Positions 29,384 to 40,540 of a DNA stretch of 64,000 bases are shown here, piece by piece (within the stretch, counting starts at the first letter, position 1; every line of letters starts with the position of its first letter). The stretch lies in NCBI RefSeq assembly GCF_932526225.1, contig NC_064039.1:6337001-6401000 (forward strand), given 5' to 3'. The DNA comes from Nematostella vectensis (Eukaryota > Cnidaria > Anthozoa > Actiniaria > Edwardsiidae). The position numbers were made by a program, and so were the translations under genes. Under the pieces are notes generated by a model. That model saw only the letters and a list, made by a program, of their open reading frames with translations, did not search any database and was not told the origin of the DNA.

Positions 29384-32300
29384 ATGGAGGAAGGTATGTT
29401 GACCTTTGATGATGTCACTTCAGTACCTAAAGTCAACTCAGGTGTGAGAATACGTGAGCTAGATGATGGTTATGTCAACCCTGAACCAATCAAGCATGAA
29501 GAAGAAGAGGCCGAGCATCTATGGGAGGAGTTTCTGTCCCCTGCAAAGTTGGTGAGGACAACTAACAATCATAACAAAATAGAAACTCTTCAAGGGCGAA
29601 AGAAAAGTTAAGTTTCAAGGGTATTTTGCTAAGCATAAATAAATTATCGCTTTTGTCTGGCTGGTGCAATCTCTTTAAATATGTGCTTCCCAGCCCTGTC
29701 TATTGTACAGTATCTCAAATTAGTTTCACCAACTCACCAAAGAGTTGTTTATTTTTCAGAAATCTCTTGCAGGTGTGCGAAACCTAGAGGACATTACACA
29801 GCTTGAAATGAATGTGAACACCAGGGAGAACAGTTTGGGAAATTTCGGTTCAATGCTTCCTAATCTGAACAAGCTCAAACTGTCAAATAGTATTATTTCT
29901 ACTGTCAGGTACAGTATGGTTGATTTGCATGGGTTCCTCACAGAGATCTGCAATATTTTGGCAAGACTATACAAAGAAAGAATGAATAAATGCCCTTTCA
30001 AGTTAATCCTATGTTTAGTACTAACTGGCTCAGATTTACTTTATGTTTCATTTTTTTGCTACTTCAGGGATCTTGGTACATGTCTTACCAATTTGCGTAT
30101 GTTGTGGATGTGCCGATGCTCTCTAAGTGACCTGGATGGTATCAGTTCTCTTTCCTCCCTTGCAGTGAGTATGGTGATTAAAGAAAGCTAACTGTAGTTA
30201 CCATTAAATGTATATTCAGCTCCTGGACATGTAGTCAATTGTATGATTTTTCTCTTACCACACAGTGAGGTCAATTTTTTTAATATGAACATTTCAATAT
30301 AATAAATTAAATTATTAGGATAACAGTTTTGTGCCTTTGGTGACCATTTATTAGTTCTTCTTAGGGTCATCCTAAGATGCTGATAAATTATTCTTAATGT
30401 CTTCAACAGGAGTTATACCTTGCCTTCAATGACATCAGTGATGTCAGTCCAGTCAGTATGCTGGATAACCTGCAAGTGCTAGACCTGGAGGGCAACCTGG
30501 TGGACGAAATCGCCCAGGTGGAGTTCCTTACCCTGTGTTCATCCCTCAAGTGCTTAAATCTGGAGGGAAATCCAGTCTGTACTGCACCTCACCCAGATGC
30601 TAGTGAAGAGGTGGGTGTGACTAGAGTGTTAAATTCTTTTTTAATGTTGCCAGGTCAATTTAGCAACAGGGAAATTAAAAACAAATTGTCCAACACATTG
30701 GACAATGGTCAGCAACAAAACATTCCCATTGTATTATATGAGGAATTTCCTGATAATCCTGGCTATACTTTATTCAGTGTAACAACACTTAGATCTAGTG
30801 ATGTTCTTTAAGCAATTTTACCATAAAGATATCTCCTCCAAAGTGTAGGTATGAACTCGATACATCAATCATATTTAAATGTTTCTCAAAAAAAGGTGAA
30901 AACTCCAGTGACCACATGTATTGCATTGTACATTTAATGGTTGAGTTTACTAATGAGGTAAACATGATTCTCAATAAACCTGTTTTAGGTTTTTGACTTG
31001 CATATATGATGAATGCGTTGCTGTCCTCAGGAGCTAGCTTCCTATGACTACCGCAAGGCTGTTCACCAGGCAGTCCCCAGTCTAAGGTTCCTGGATGATG
31101 AACCCTTCCTGGTCGAGAAGGTGGATGGGAAGCCAGTTCTTCGTGATATGCCAGATTCTGCAAAGGGGGTACGAATACCTGACCACCTTATTACTGACTG
31201 GCATATCATCAATGAGGGCATTAAAGCAGTTGATGTTGCAGAAGACGATGAAAAAGGTATGCCTTCTTGTGGGAGTTAAAGTTTTTATAGATTAACGAAA
31301 AACTACAATCCATCTGCTACTTGATATTGGTTTGTAGTAACTTCTGTTGTGGTCGCTGTTTTAGCCAATAGACCCTCATCAGGTAACAGACCATCATCCA
31401 GAGTGGCCTCAGCTAGGCCAGGAACAGCTGCTGTCCGGCAGAGACCTGCTACAACAGCACGACAAAGACCAGGCAGTGCAGCAGGCCAGAGGCCAGGATC
31501 CGCAATGGGTCAACGTCCAGGATCGGCGATGGGTCAGCGTCCAGGATCAGCCATGGGGTCCCAAGCAGAAGCAGCTGCTGTTTTCCAGGCAGATGATAGC
31601 AGTGATTTGACCCATGGTAACTCAACCATTTGCAGGCAAAGTCTTGATCTTCAAACTGCTGGCATCTTGTTATTGACCATGGATTGGCGCGCTATTGATT
31701 AGCTTTTACAAATTTTCTACGTCATCTGAGGGCATTTTTTCTTCTGCTTGTTATAGTTTGTGGGCAAAACTGTTCATGAAACACGAAGAGTTTTTAAATT
31801 GATAGAGTCAATGCATTTAACAAAAAAAACAAGTTTTTATTGTTGTACTTTTTTCAAGTTAAATGATACAACAGCACTGATATCTTCATTCTATGTACTA
31901 TGGTAGTGCTCAGGCCGATTTTGATCTATTTCTTTCAAGGATCGAGTGAGGTTATTTGCGGAAACATATCAAAGGCTTTGAAAGCAAGAAGAAAGGTTAG
32001 TAGTACCCAGCTTTTAATGGACACCCCCTCTGATGTGGAAAATATTAACACCCTTCAAATAAGCGTCCCGTGTCCCTATCAAATAATTCTGGGACTCTAC
32101 AGTAAAGCAGGGCTTTTGAGTCAACTTGTTGCCAATCTTGAACAGTTGTCATCCCTGAACCTACTTATTATGGTTATCATAGACATAGTAGAACTTTGTT
32201 TAAAAAATATTTCACATTTAATAAGGTACTGTAAAGAATTTCTTTTTGTTGTATACATACTGAGAAATACTTACTGAAAACATATTCAGTAAACTTTTGT

Positions 32301-35300
32301 TCGTTCACTGGTTTCAGCAAATCAGAGGCGCGGACGATGTTTTTTTTTCGTGGTTCTGATTGGACGAACGATTTTTTTTCACTGCACTTGAATGGCTTCA
32401 ATCCCAACGCGGGGAGACGGGTAGCTTTGCATGTCACTTTTGTTCACGTTATTCAGCCTTGATCAGTATTCCGCCGCCAACCTATGTATGAATGTATTAG
32501 CGCCGGACATGGCAGCCAATTTGAAACTCGCGATGTTTTTCATCGCTTTTATCGCTGGGTCTTGGATGGGGAACCTCAATGCCCCTCATTACTATAATAT
32601 AAGAGGCTACTCAGCGTATTCGAGAGTTACCGTGAGGAATTTGCTGCCTTGGAGGCTAAGATTTGCCAAGTTTTCGTTCAGGCCGATTAGCATATGGCAC
32701 AAGCGTGGACATATTTCTCTTCTTCATCCGTTCCCGCCAGATTTGACAACTTCAATGGACGTCGGATGGAACCCGGGACCAGACAACTTAGATCACTGTC
32801 CAGTCCGCCGGAAATATATACGATGCAGGGCCGGGAAAAAGGTCAAGGAAAGACTAAACAGCAAAGTTTACAAGATTCCTGTTGTTATTTCAAATTAGTC
32901 ACGCAATGGCTATCACGAAAGGAAAACGACACGAACGCAAACTCTCTCGTTGATTAAACCTTTCTCAAGACCCACTGCTCCTAGAATAGTCCCAAAGTGC
33001 ATGGTTCTTAATGCCAGATCTCTTGCCAAGCCTGACGCAGCCCCGGCTCTTTATGCTGAGCTGAGCTCAAATAAGATCGACATATGCTTCGTCTCTGAGT
33101 CATGGTTGAATAAAAAGATTCTATCGCACTTGATCTGCCCTGATGGTTATGTGATGGTGAGGAAGGACCGAGCGGATCTCATAGCTGGTGGAGGGGTTGC
33201 AATCATCTTCCGAAATGATTGGAAGATCAAAGTGCTCAATGTAGCTGCTAGTTTCGAATCTGAGACTGTTTGGTGCATAATAACAACACCAAACTCGGAA
33301 TTTTATGCGGCTAGTATATACCACCCTCAAAACCCAGTCTATGATGCAGCTGAATTACTTGACTTCATGTCTGATACGTGTGACCAGATTTTACTGGAGA
33401 ACCCTAATGCTAAGATCATCATAGCTGGTGATATAAATCAGTTGAACATTAGTGAGTTTACGCGTCAACATGCATTACACCAAATGGTAAAGGTCCCCAC
33501 CAGGGGAGAATGTATTCTGGATGTCTTTCTCACTAATTATCCTTTCCTATGGAAACATGGCTCAGTGAACAAAGGTCTTGTAAGATCCGACCATCTTGTA
33601 GTCACTGTACCGCCATTGGCCCCTGTTACACCCAGCAGAAAATATGTCAGCCTCAGGGACACACGTGACCATAGGAAGGTTGCTATGGAATCGAAATTAG
33701 AGATTTCAAAGCTGAAGTGGGCTGAAGATTTCAACTTTGAGAATCCTGAGGAATGCGTACGAGCTTTGAATGACGGGTTGTGGAATTTGTTTGATCAAAG
33801 TTTCCCCTGTATCAAGGTCAAAATGTCATCCAGGGACCCACCCTATATGTCGCCCTTGGTCAAACATCTCTGTAACATCAGGAACAAGACTTCACGGTTC
33901 CGCAGCGAGGCTGAGAACGCATAAACCAGGTGATGTCTGTTCAGAATGAAAGCAAGGAACACTCTAGGGGCTCCAAGGGGTGGTGGGACGTAGCGAATAG
34001 GATTACGGGAAGGAAATCGCAGGGGATTCCTGTTAGTATGGTGTTACAGCCTGATGAAATTAACACCTATTTCCAGGCCATTAACACGGATGATGCATAT
34101 AAAGCTCCGGCGCTAGTGCCGATACCTGAGGGTTGCAAAGTCCCTTCTATCGACGAGCACGCAGTAACAAATCTCTTAATTCATCAAAAGAGAACTGCTT
34201 CTGGGCCTGATGAGTTCCCATATTGGCTCTGGCGGGATTATGGCCATCACCTGGCACCTGTCATTACCAAAATCTTCAACAGTTCTCTGAAACATCAAAT
34301 GGTCCCTTCCCTGTGGAAACTAGCTAACGTGACACCCATTCCCAAAGAATCGCCATTGCACGAATGCAATCAGTTACGGCCTATATCATTGACTAACATC
34401 ATAATGAGAATCTTCGAAAGGCTGGTCTGCAAACAATAAGTGTCATCTGCTCTGAACTCACAAATACGATCGGATCAGTTTGCCTATAAGCAAGGCCACA
34501 ATACCACCATGGCCTTGCTTAAGTGTCAGCACCATTGGCTAAACTGGTTAGACAAGGACGTTGACTTTGCCAGAGTATTTTCTTTTGATTTTAGCAAGGC
34601 CTCGACTCTGTTTCCCATGAGATAGTATGCAGAAAGCTAAAGTCCTATGACATTAATCCTTATGTCATTAACTGGATTGTTAGCTTTTTGGGTAACCGTA
34701 AACAAAGGGTGGTGGTGGATGGAGTGTCAACGAAGTTTGTCGAGATCGACAGAGGTGTTCCTCAAGGGACTGTGTTGGGACCTGTCTTGTTTTCCATTAT
34801 GGTGAACGACATTATCCCGGTCAACCCTAGTAAGATCCTCTTGGTTAAGTACGCCGATGACATCACGCTGAGCATTCTTCAACGACATAACTCTGCTGAT
34901 TTATCTTCAGTTGAAGTTCAGAATATCAAGAATTGGTCAAAGGAAAATCGGATGACGCTAAATCTCTCCAAAACATGGAAAATGGTAGTCAGGGGGAGGA
35001 CAAAGAAGCCCATTCCAGAACCTGAACCAGACATAAGTAGGAAAGAGGAACTTAAATTACTAGGCGTGACGTTCATGAACAACCATGTAATTGGGACACT
35101 CATTTTGAACAAATGATTTCTAAGGCCAGCAGTAGGTTATACATTTTAAGAGTTTGTAAATTTTACGGATACACCCTGCAAGAACCCACTCTTTTGTTTG
35201 ACAGTCTCATTATGTCCCTGTTCTACTATGCTAGTGAAGTCTGGGCCTGTGCATACGACAGCAAGTATTTATTGCAAGTCGATCGTTTTTGTAAGCGTGC

Positions 35301-35567
35301 TGCTAGATACGAGTACACAACCAGTTACACACCAATTGCAGAAATAATTAGAGATAGGGACGTCAAACTATGGGAGAGGATAACATCAGATGACAACCAC
35401 TGCCTGAGTTGCATGCTGCCGAAACGGAAAACCCGCAGCCTGAGGAAAAGGGGGCATGATTTTATCTTGCCGCAAGTAAAGACTGAGCGTTTCAAACGCT
35501 GTTTTGTAAATAATGTCTTTTTAACCTTATTTAGTAGAGAAGTATATAAGTAATTAGTATATAAGTA

Positions 35568-35630
<63 letters not shown>

Positions 35631-38600
35631 GAGCTCCATTGAGCGAGAGAATGAAATTTTACTGTGAAAATTGAATACAAAGCGTTCAAAATAGAAGACA
35701 ATAGATTTGCTACTCTCAATGACACTGTGGAAGATTATGTAGAAAGTCTTGAAAACAAGAATACAAAGGGAAAACCCGAGCGAGATGTAAGGCTGTTAAA
35801 ACGCTATCTAAAAACCACAGTCTCGTGCGTGACATTAGCGAGACATTCATTTCAATGTAAGTTTCTGTCTGTCTGAACCGTCGAACAGCACAAACCTCGG
35901 AGCCTCTGCAGCCAAGTCTAATAAAATGTTATGTAATAAGCTTATTATAAATTTCTCAGTATGTATATTATGAACAAAATACAGCATGGAAAAGTGCTTT
36001 GTACAGTTTTTATTCACTTGTTGTTTTGTATTAAAAAAACTCACTTGTTCGCTGCGCTCACTCGTTCGTTTTTTGATACTGCACAACACGTGGATAAAAA
36101 AAGTCGCATGAGAAACCATTTGATACATAAGCTACGATATTGTACTGTATATTAGCTACCAGGTACCAGCCACACATCATATTGAATCTAATGTTTCAAA
36201 TAAATTCTCTAACTGTATGATTTTCTCCCCAGAACATTCAGAATTTCAAGCCTGCACTTGCACCATTCTCAGACTACATTCCCATTCACATCCCTGAGAA
36301 AAGTTTTGAGGATGATACAAGTGATTCAATCTCCAAAGACGACATCTTTGAAGAGCTCAGACAATGGCGACAAGAATACTCCAAGTATGTGCGATGGCAT
36401 TAATTGAAACCCAAGATTAATGCAAAATTACTACAACAAACATAGAGGACAACTACAGTACATATAGAAGACATCCATGGACATTCTCTACTATACGCAT
36501 AATTTTAAGTCCTAAGGAGGTCCAACTCTATATTGAACCCATTTTTCAGTCCCAAGGATATCCGTTTAATGGAGGTCCAACTGTATATTGAACCCATTTT
36601 TCAGTCCCAAGGATGTCCATTTAATTTAGGTCCAACTCTATATTGAACCCATTTTTCAGTCCCAAGGATGTCCGTTTAATGGAGGTCCAACTCTATATTG
36701 AACCCATTTTTCAGTCCCAAGGATGTCCGTTTAATGGAGGTCCAACTCTATATTGAACCCATTTTTCAGTCCCAATGATGTCTGTTTAATGGAGGTCCAA
36801 CTCTATATTGAACCCATTTTTCAGTCCCAAGGATGTCCATTTAATGGAGGTCCAACTCTATATTGAACCCATTTTTCAGTCCCAAGGATGTCCGTTTAAT
36901 GGAGGTCCAACTATATTGAACCCATTTTTCAGTCCCAAGGATGTCTGTTTAATGGAGGTCCAACTCTATATTGAACCTATTTTTCAGTCCCAAGGATGTC
37001 CATTTAATGGAGGTCCAACTCTATATTGAACCCATTTTTCAGTCCCAAGGATGTCCATTTAATTTAGGTCCAACTCTATATTGAACCCATTTTTCAGTCC
37101 CAAGGATGTCCATTTAATGGAGGTCCAACTCTATATTGAACCCATTTTTCAGTCCCAAGGATGTCCATTTAATTTAGGTCCAACTCTATATTGAACCCAT
37201 TTTTCAGTCCCAAGGATGTCTGTTTAATGGAGGTCCAACTCTATATTGAACCCATTTTTCAGTCCCAAGGATGTCCATTTAATGGAGGTCCAACTCTATA
37301 TTGAACCCATTTTTCAGTCCCAAGGATGTCCGTTTAATGTAGGTCCAACTGTTTACCGGACTCCCCCATATTAAGGTCTTGGTAAAGGTAAATTTGACAC
37401 CACTGTTTTTGTGGTTTTTGCAAAACCTGTATCAATAGTTCTTAAACTTTATTTTTGCAAAATTTTTTTTTACCATAAATCGCATTCTAAGACGGCTAAA
37501 ATGGGCCTTTGCTGTTTCCCGTGACCTGTTGACCGTGTATTCACGCCAAATCTTTGACTTTTCTATCGTATTATTTTGAGGCGAGCATGTCGGGCGTAAC
37601 CTCGCGACGGATTTTAAGATATCGCCTTCAAATTTTCGGGAACTGATAGTTAATTATGCCATGTCATAAAATGTGTGAGGAATTTTCGACTGAAGATCGC
37701 TTTTATAGCACTTTTCGAGTCCAAATTTCGCCAGAAGTGAGACTTCCAACTTTGATTTGTGATATTTTGTTGACAGTGTCAAATAACAAAAAGTCCTCAT
37801 ACACTTTGGTAGATCATCTATCTGTCATTGAGATGCAATTACGTGCAAGTGCATGCGCAATAACGCGAAGGTGCATTACGCTCTAGAGGAAACTCCGTAC
37901 TTTTGAGTTTGAGGCCTCAAAACTTAAACACGGAATTAGCTATTGCAAAAATAAAACTTGCAGGAGATAATTCAATTTTTTATCTTTTATTTGATATATA
38001 GTTTGTACATGTAGTAAAAATTGCGGCGCGACAATATTTTTATTCCGCGGACACGTCGTTTTCATCTACCGAGACCTTAAAAGATGCATCAAGTTTTCTA
38101 AGAATGTCTACCCCAAAAGCTTAGCTTGTTAAAGTGGCAATCGCACCAGTTTACTTACGGTCAATAACGCAACAATCTCCGAAACACAGAAGTTGTAAAA
38201 GCTATGTGTCAATTTGAAAATTCTTCGAGGATATGACTGAAAATTTAGAGTGGATGGCCTGTTAAATAGCGCGGGCTCTAATATATTCTTTTGTCGGTTG
38301 AGGTGTCCGTCTGTCGGTCCGCCTGAAGTAAACTGATGCGGTTGCCGCTTTAGCAGGCTGTACCTCTGGCTTCACAGTAGCAAACTGCCCGGGTTACTAT
38401 CAAATACAAAAATATAAAAATATGTAACAAACATATCTATACATATTTGCTATTTTTTGTGCAGGATGTTTGCTGACGAAGAGGTTCTCGTTAGGTATGT
38501 TAATGACGCAGAAATCGTTGTTATTATAGTTTGCTGTTATTGCTTTCTAGAATAAATTCATGAAGACAACGAGCTGTCTTGCGTATACTTTCCTACGTGT

Positions 38601-40540
38601 TATGCAGTGCCTTATCAGGCCTCGAAATATTGGTGGGGGGGGGGGGGGGGGGCACAATACAGAAACATTAAGAAAATATTGGGTTGCACAGCCATGCACG
38701 TACACGTCATTTCCTTATATTTTTTTAAATATTGAGGGTGGGGTGGGGTGGGGGTGGGGTGGGGGGGGGGGGGGGGGGGTGGGGACGTGCTACGTCCCTG
38801 AATGTAAAGTCAAGTTATCGTAATCTAACTCGTCCTCCTCAGCTTATTCTCTAAAGCTTGACGTTCAATTTTATTCTTGTTCTTTTATTTGTTTATTTAT
38901 TTAATTAGTTGTCTATTTATTTGTCTGTCCATGTGTTCGTTTGTTTGTTTATTGTTTTATTTGATTGTGTATTTATTCAGTGACTCGCCTCCCAGCTCAC
39001 CCAGGACGGACGGCAGTTCAACGTCCCAAACAACTTCACCCTCATCCCCACCACAACACTACACCCCCTCCCCGCCCTCGTCCAGCCACGGAAGACAACG
39101 CCCTTCCCAGCTTCGCCGCTCTCTCCCTAACCCACCCCTGTTGGGGAAAGAGATTCAGAGACCGAACACTGCAGCAGAATTTCGCGTAAGAAGGTATGAC
39201 ATCAGCTCGCATTTGGAAATGCCTAGCTGTCATATTTATTTGAGAAGAGTGAAGCCTGGATCATATTCTAGCTTTGAATTCTGACACTGGGGTGCGTCAG
39301 AAAAAATGATTTCACGGCTGTCTTTATATTACGGCAAATTGTTGAGGCTTCTCGTGTTATGTTATTATTTTCATAAAGTTTTTGTTTTCTCCTCTTTATC
39401 CTTTCTTCATGCTACCCACCAGATGCTTTTGTCTTAGGTTTCGTCACACATCTGCAGAAGAAAGTATCGAGAACTTCAAGATGAGAACCTTGCACGGGGA
39501 TGAGTGTTTTGACATGGATAAAAACAACTCCACCCTTTCACTGGCTACCAGACTCTCTGCGTCCCTGGAGGCCGAGCAAGGGACTGAACCGAGGTCGTCA
39601 TCGGCGCCGGTCAAGCCCTTACGGTCACGCTACAGGTACGAGGGGAACTTGATGCTAACAGTGAATAACATTCGATGCCTCAAATTTAACATACAAATAT
39701 GATCGCATGAATTAAAAAAATGATAATATAATACCCAGAGGCTATTATCACTTGCCCTTTCTGTGTCGAACGAAAACGACGGTTGGGTGTCGAAGAACAA
39801 GTGATCGCCGATAGACACGATGCCGATCGCGTTGCTTTTTTACCGACCTTTCGCGAAATAAAGTCGGTCCACTCCCCCTTGTTTTGCATACAATGCTGCA
39901 TACAACTGCACTAGACACCAGGGCCTCTCGGCAACATAGCTTTCATCTATCTCAGAAATACTGTTCCCTCGTCTGGCACTGCTTTAAAACAATTACTCAC
40001 TAAACACGTTTGATTTTTAACGACAGCGCCATCCCGTTATCACGTCCTTGGTGTTAGCAATACTTCACAGAGGCGGATCTAGGTATAGCAGGGGCGCATC
40101 CAGGGGTCCCAATAAGGTGGTACGAAGCAAGGGTTTCAAGGAAAGGGGGGTCGGATTCATTGTTTTTCCGTGGATTTTTTTTTGTATCTCTTGTCAGTTC
40201 TGAGCTGAATACTTGAAAATGGGGGGGGGGGGGGGGGTGGGAGGGAGACTGGTGCCCGCTCGGCAAACCGGTCCGGCAATGCCTTACACAATCGAACCTA
40301 ACCTGGCGGTTATTGTTTAATTCCTCTTGATGTCCAGTTTGCGAGCTCACCCAAGACTCATTTACCATTCCACATAGGGTTCTACCCAGCACGCCAGATA
40401 CGCAGAGGGAGGGGAGGGCTTCCCCGGCGCCTTCCCCGGGCGAGTCGCCGACACCGCCTAAACCCGAACTCAACTACCGTCCGGGAACAGCGGCTGCAGC
40501 ATTGCAAAAACGACGAATACGGCCCAACAAAAAGCTATAG
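29384..40540 (+). CDS. LRRC56: LRRC56, leucine-rich repeat protein of cilia, 12 exons
   Basis: Exons: 29384-29551, 29760-29908, 30068-30164, 30410-30610, 31031-31256, 31365-31616, 31940-31995, 36233-36384, 38465-38494, 38981-39193, 39438-39635, 40378-40540. They sum to 1905 nt, 634 aa. Diagnostic blocks match the vertebrate family in order: EEFLSPAKL, NTRENSLGNFGSMLPNLNKL, RDLGTCLTNLRMLW, then LYLAFNDISDVSP, VLDLEGN and CLNLEGNPVC as leucine-rich repeats, YDYRKAVHQAVPSLRFLDD, and further on SDLTHG with EVICGNISKALKARRK. The rest is low-complexity, proline/serine-rich and basic. LRRC56 is known to work with intraflagellar transport in bringing dynein arms to cilia. Exon 6 holds near-identical QRPGSAMG repeats. 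In exon 10 an alternative donor lies 8 bp upstream but breaks the frame. Intron 7 carries a LINE, intron 8 a 56-bp minisatellite. The exon 12 acceptor (CACATAG/G) was chosen by phase and is the least certain. Confidence 0.88.
32431..35630 (+). mobile_element. decayed CR1/L2-like non-LTR retrotransposon (LINE) in LRRC56 intron 7
   Basis: An N-terminal frame (32431-32898) contains DVGWNPGPDN. Then comes an apurinic-type endonuclease (32950-33924: LNARSL near the start, FVSESWL, ISHL/AGDIN-like and SDHLVV motifs), then reverse transcriptase (33930-35100: RTASGPDEFPYWL, ECNQLRPISLTN, GVPQGTVLGP and the catalytic YADD at about 34850), and a C-terminal region to 35553. It ends in an (ATT)n tail at 35568-35630. 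It is not intact: the frame changes at about 33925, 34605 and 35085, and there is an in-frame TAA at 34437. It lies in the same orientation as the host gene. The 5' end and target duplication were not identified. CR1/L2 grouping is inferred from domain order and the simple-repeat tail. Confidence 0.85.
35631..36232. other. rest of LRRC56 intron 7, nothing recognised
   Basis: AT-rich intronic DNA after the LINE tail. A short frame at 35664-35876 has no family resemblance. Confidence 0.4.
36518..37352. repeat. 56-bp minisatellite, ~15 copies, LRRC56 intron 8
   Basis: The unit reads GGTCCAACTCTATATTGAAC, CCATTTTTCAGTCCCAAGGA, TGTCCGTTTAATGGAG. Units differ at a few sites (ATGGAGG or ATTTAGG; CCGTTT or CCATTT). 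Each unit contains CCATTTTTCAG, which looks like a splice acceptor. 37353-38464 after it is intron without a recognised feature. Confidence 0.95.
38610..38800. repeat. family B dispersed repeat with long G-runs, LRRC56 intron 9
   Basis: Two G-runs (about 38634-38652 and 38737-38784, the latter mostly GGGGTGGGG blocks) flank CACAATACAGAAACATT and CAGCCATGC, in the same order as at 11350-11480. The G-blocks could form G-quadruplexes on the + strand. Confidence 0.6.

Noticed and set aside
35325-35725. Frames rich in poly-N or poly-I on the minus strand
   Set aside because: They come from the (ATT)n tail of the LINE.
38965-39189. Second open frame across LRRC56 exon 10
   Set aside because: Shadow of the real frame; only the chosen frame joins exons 9 and 11 in phase.
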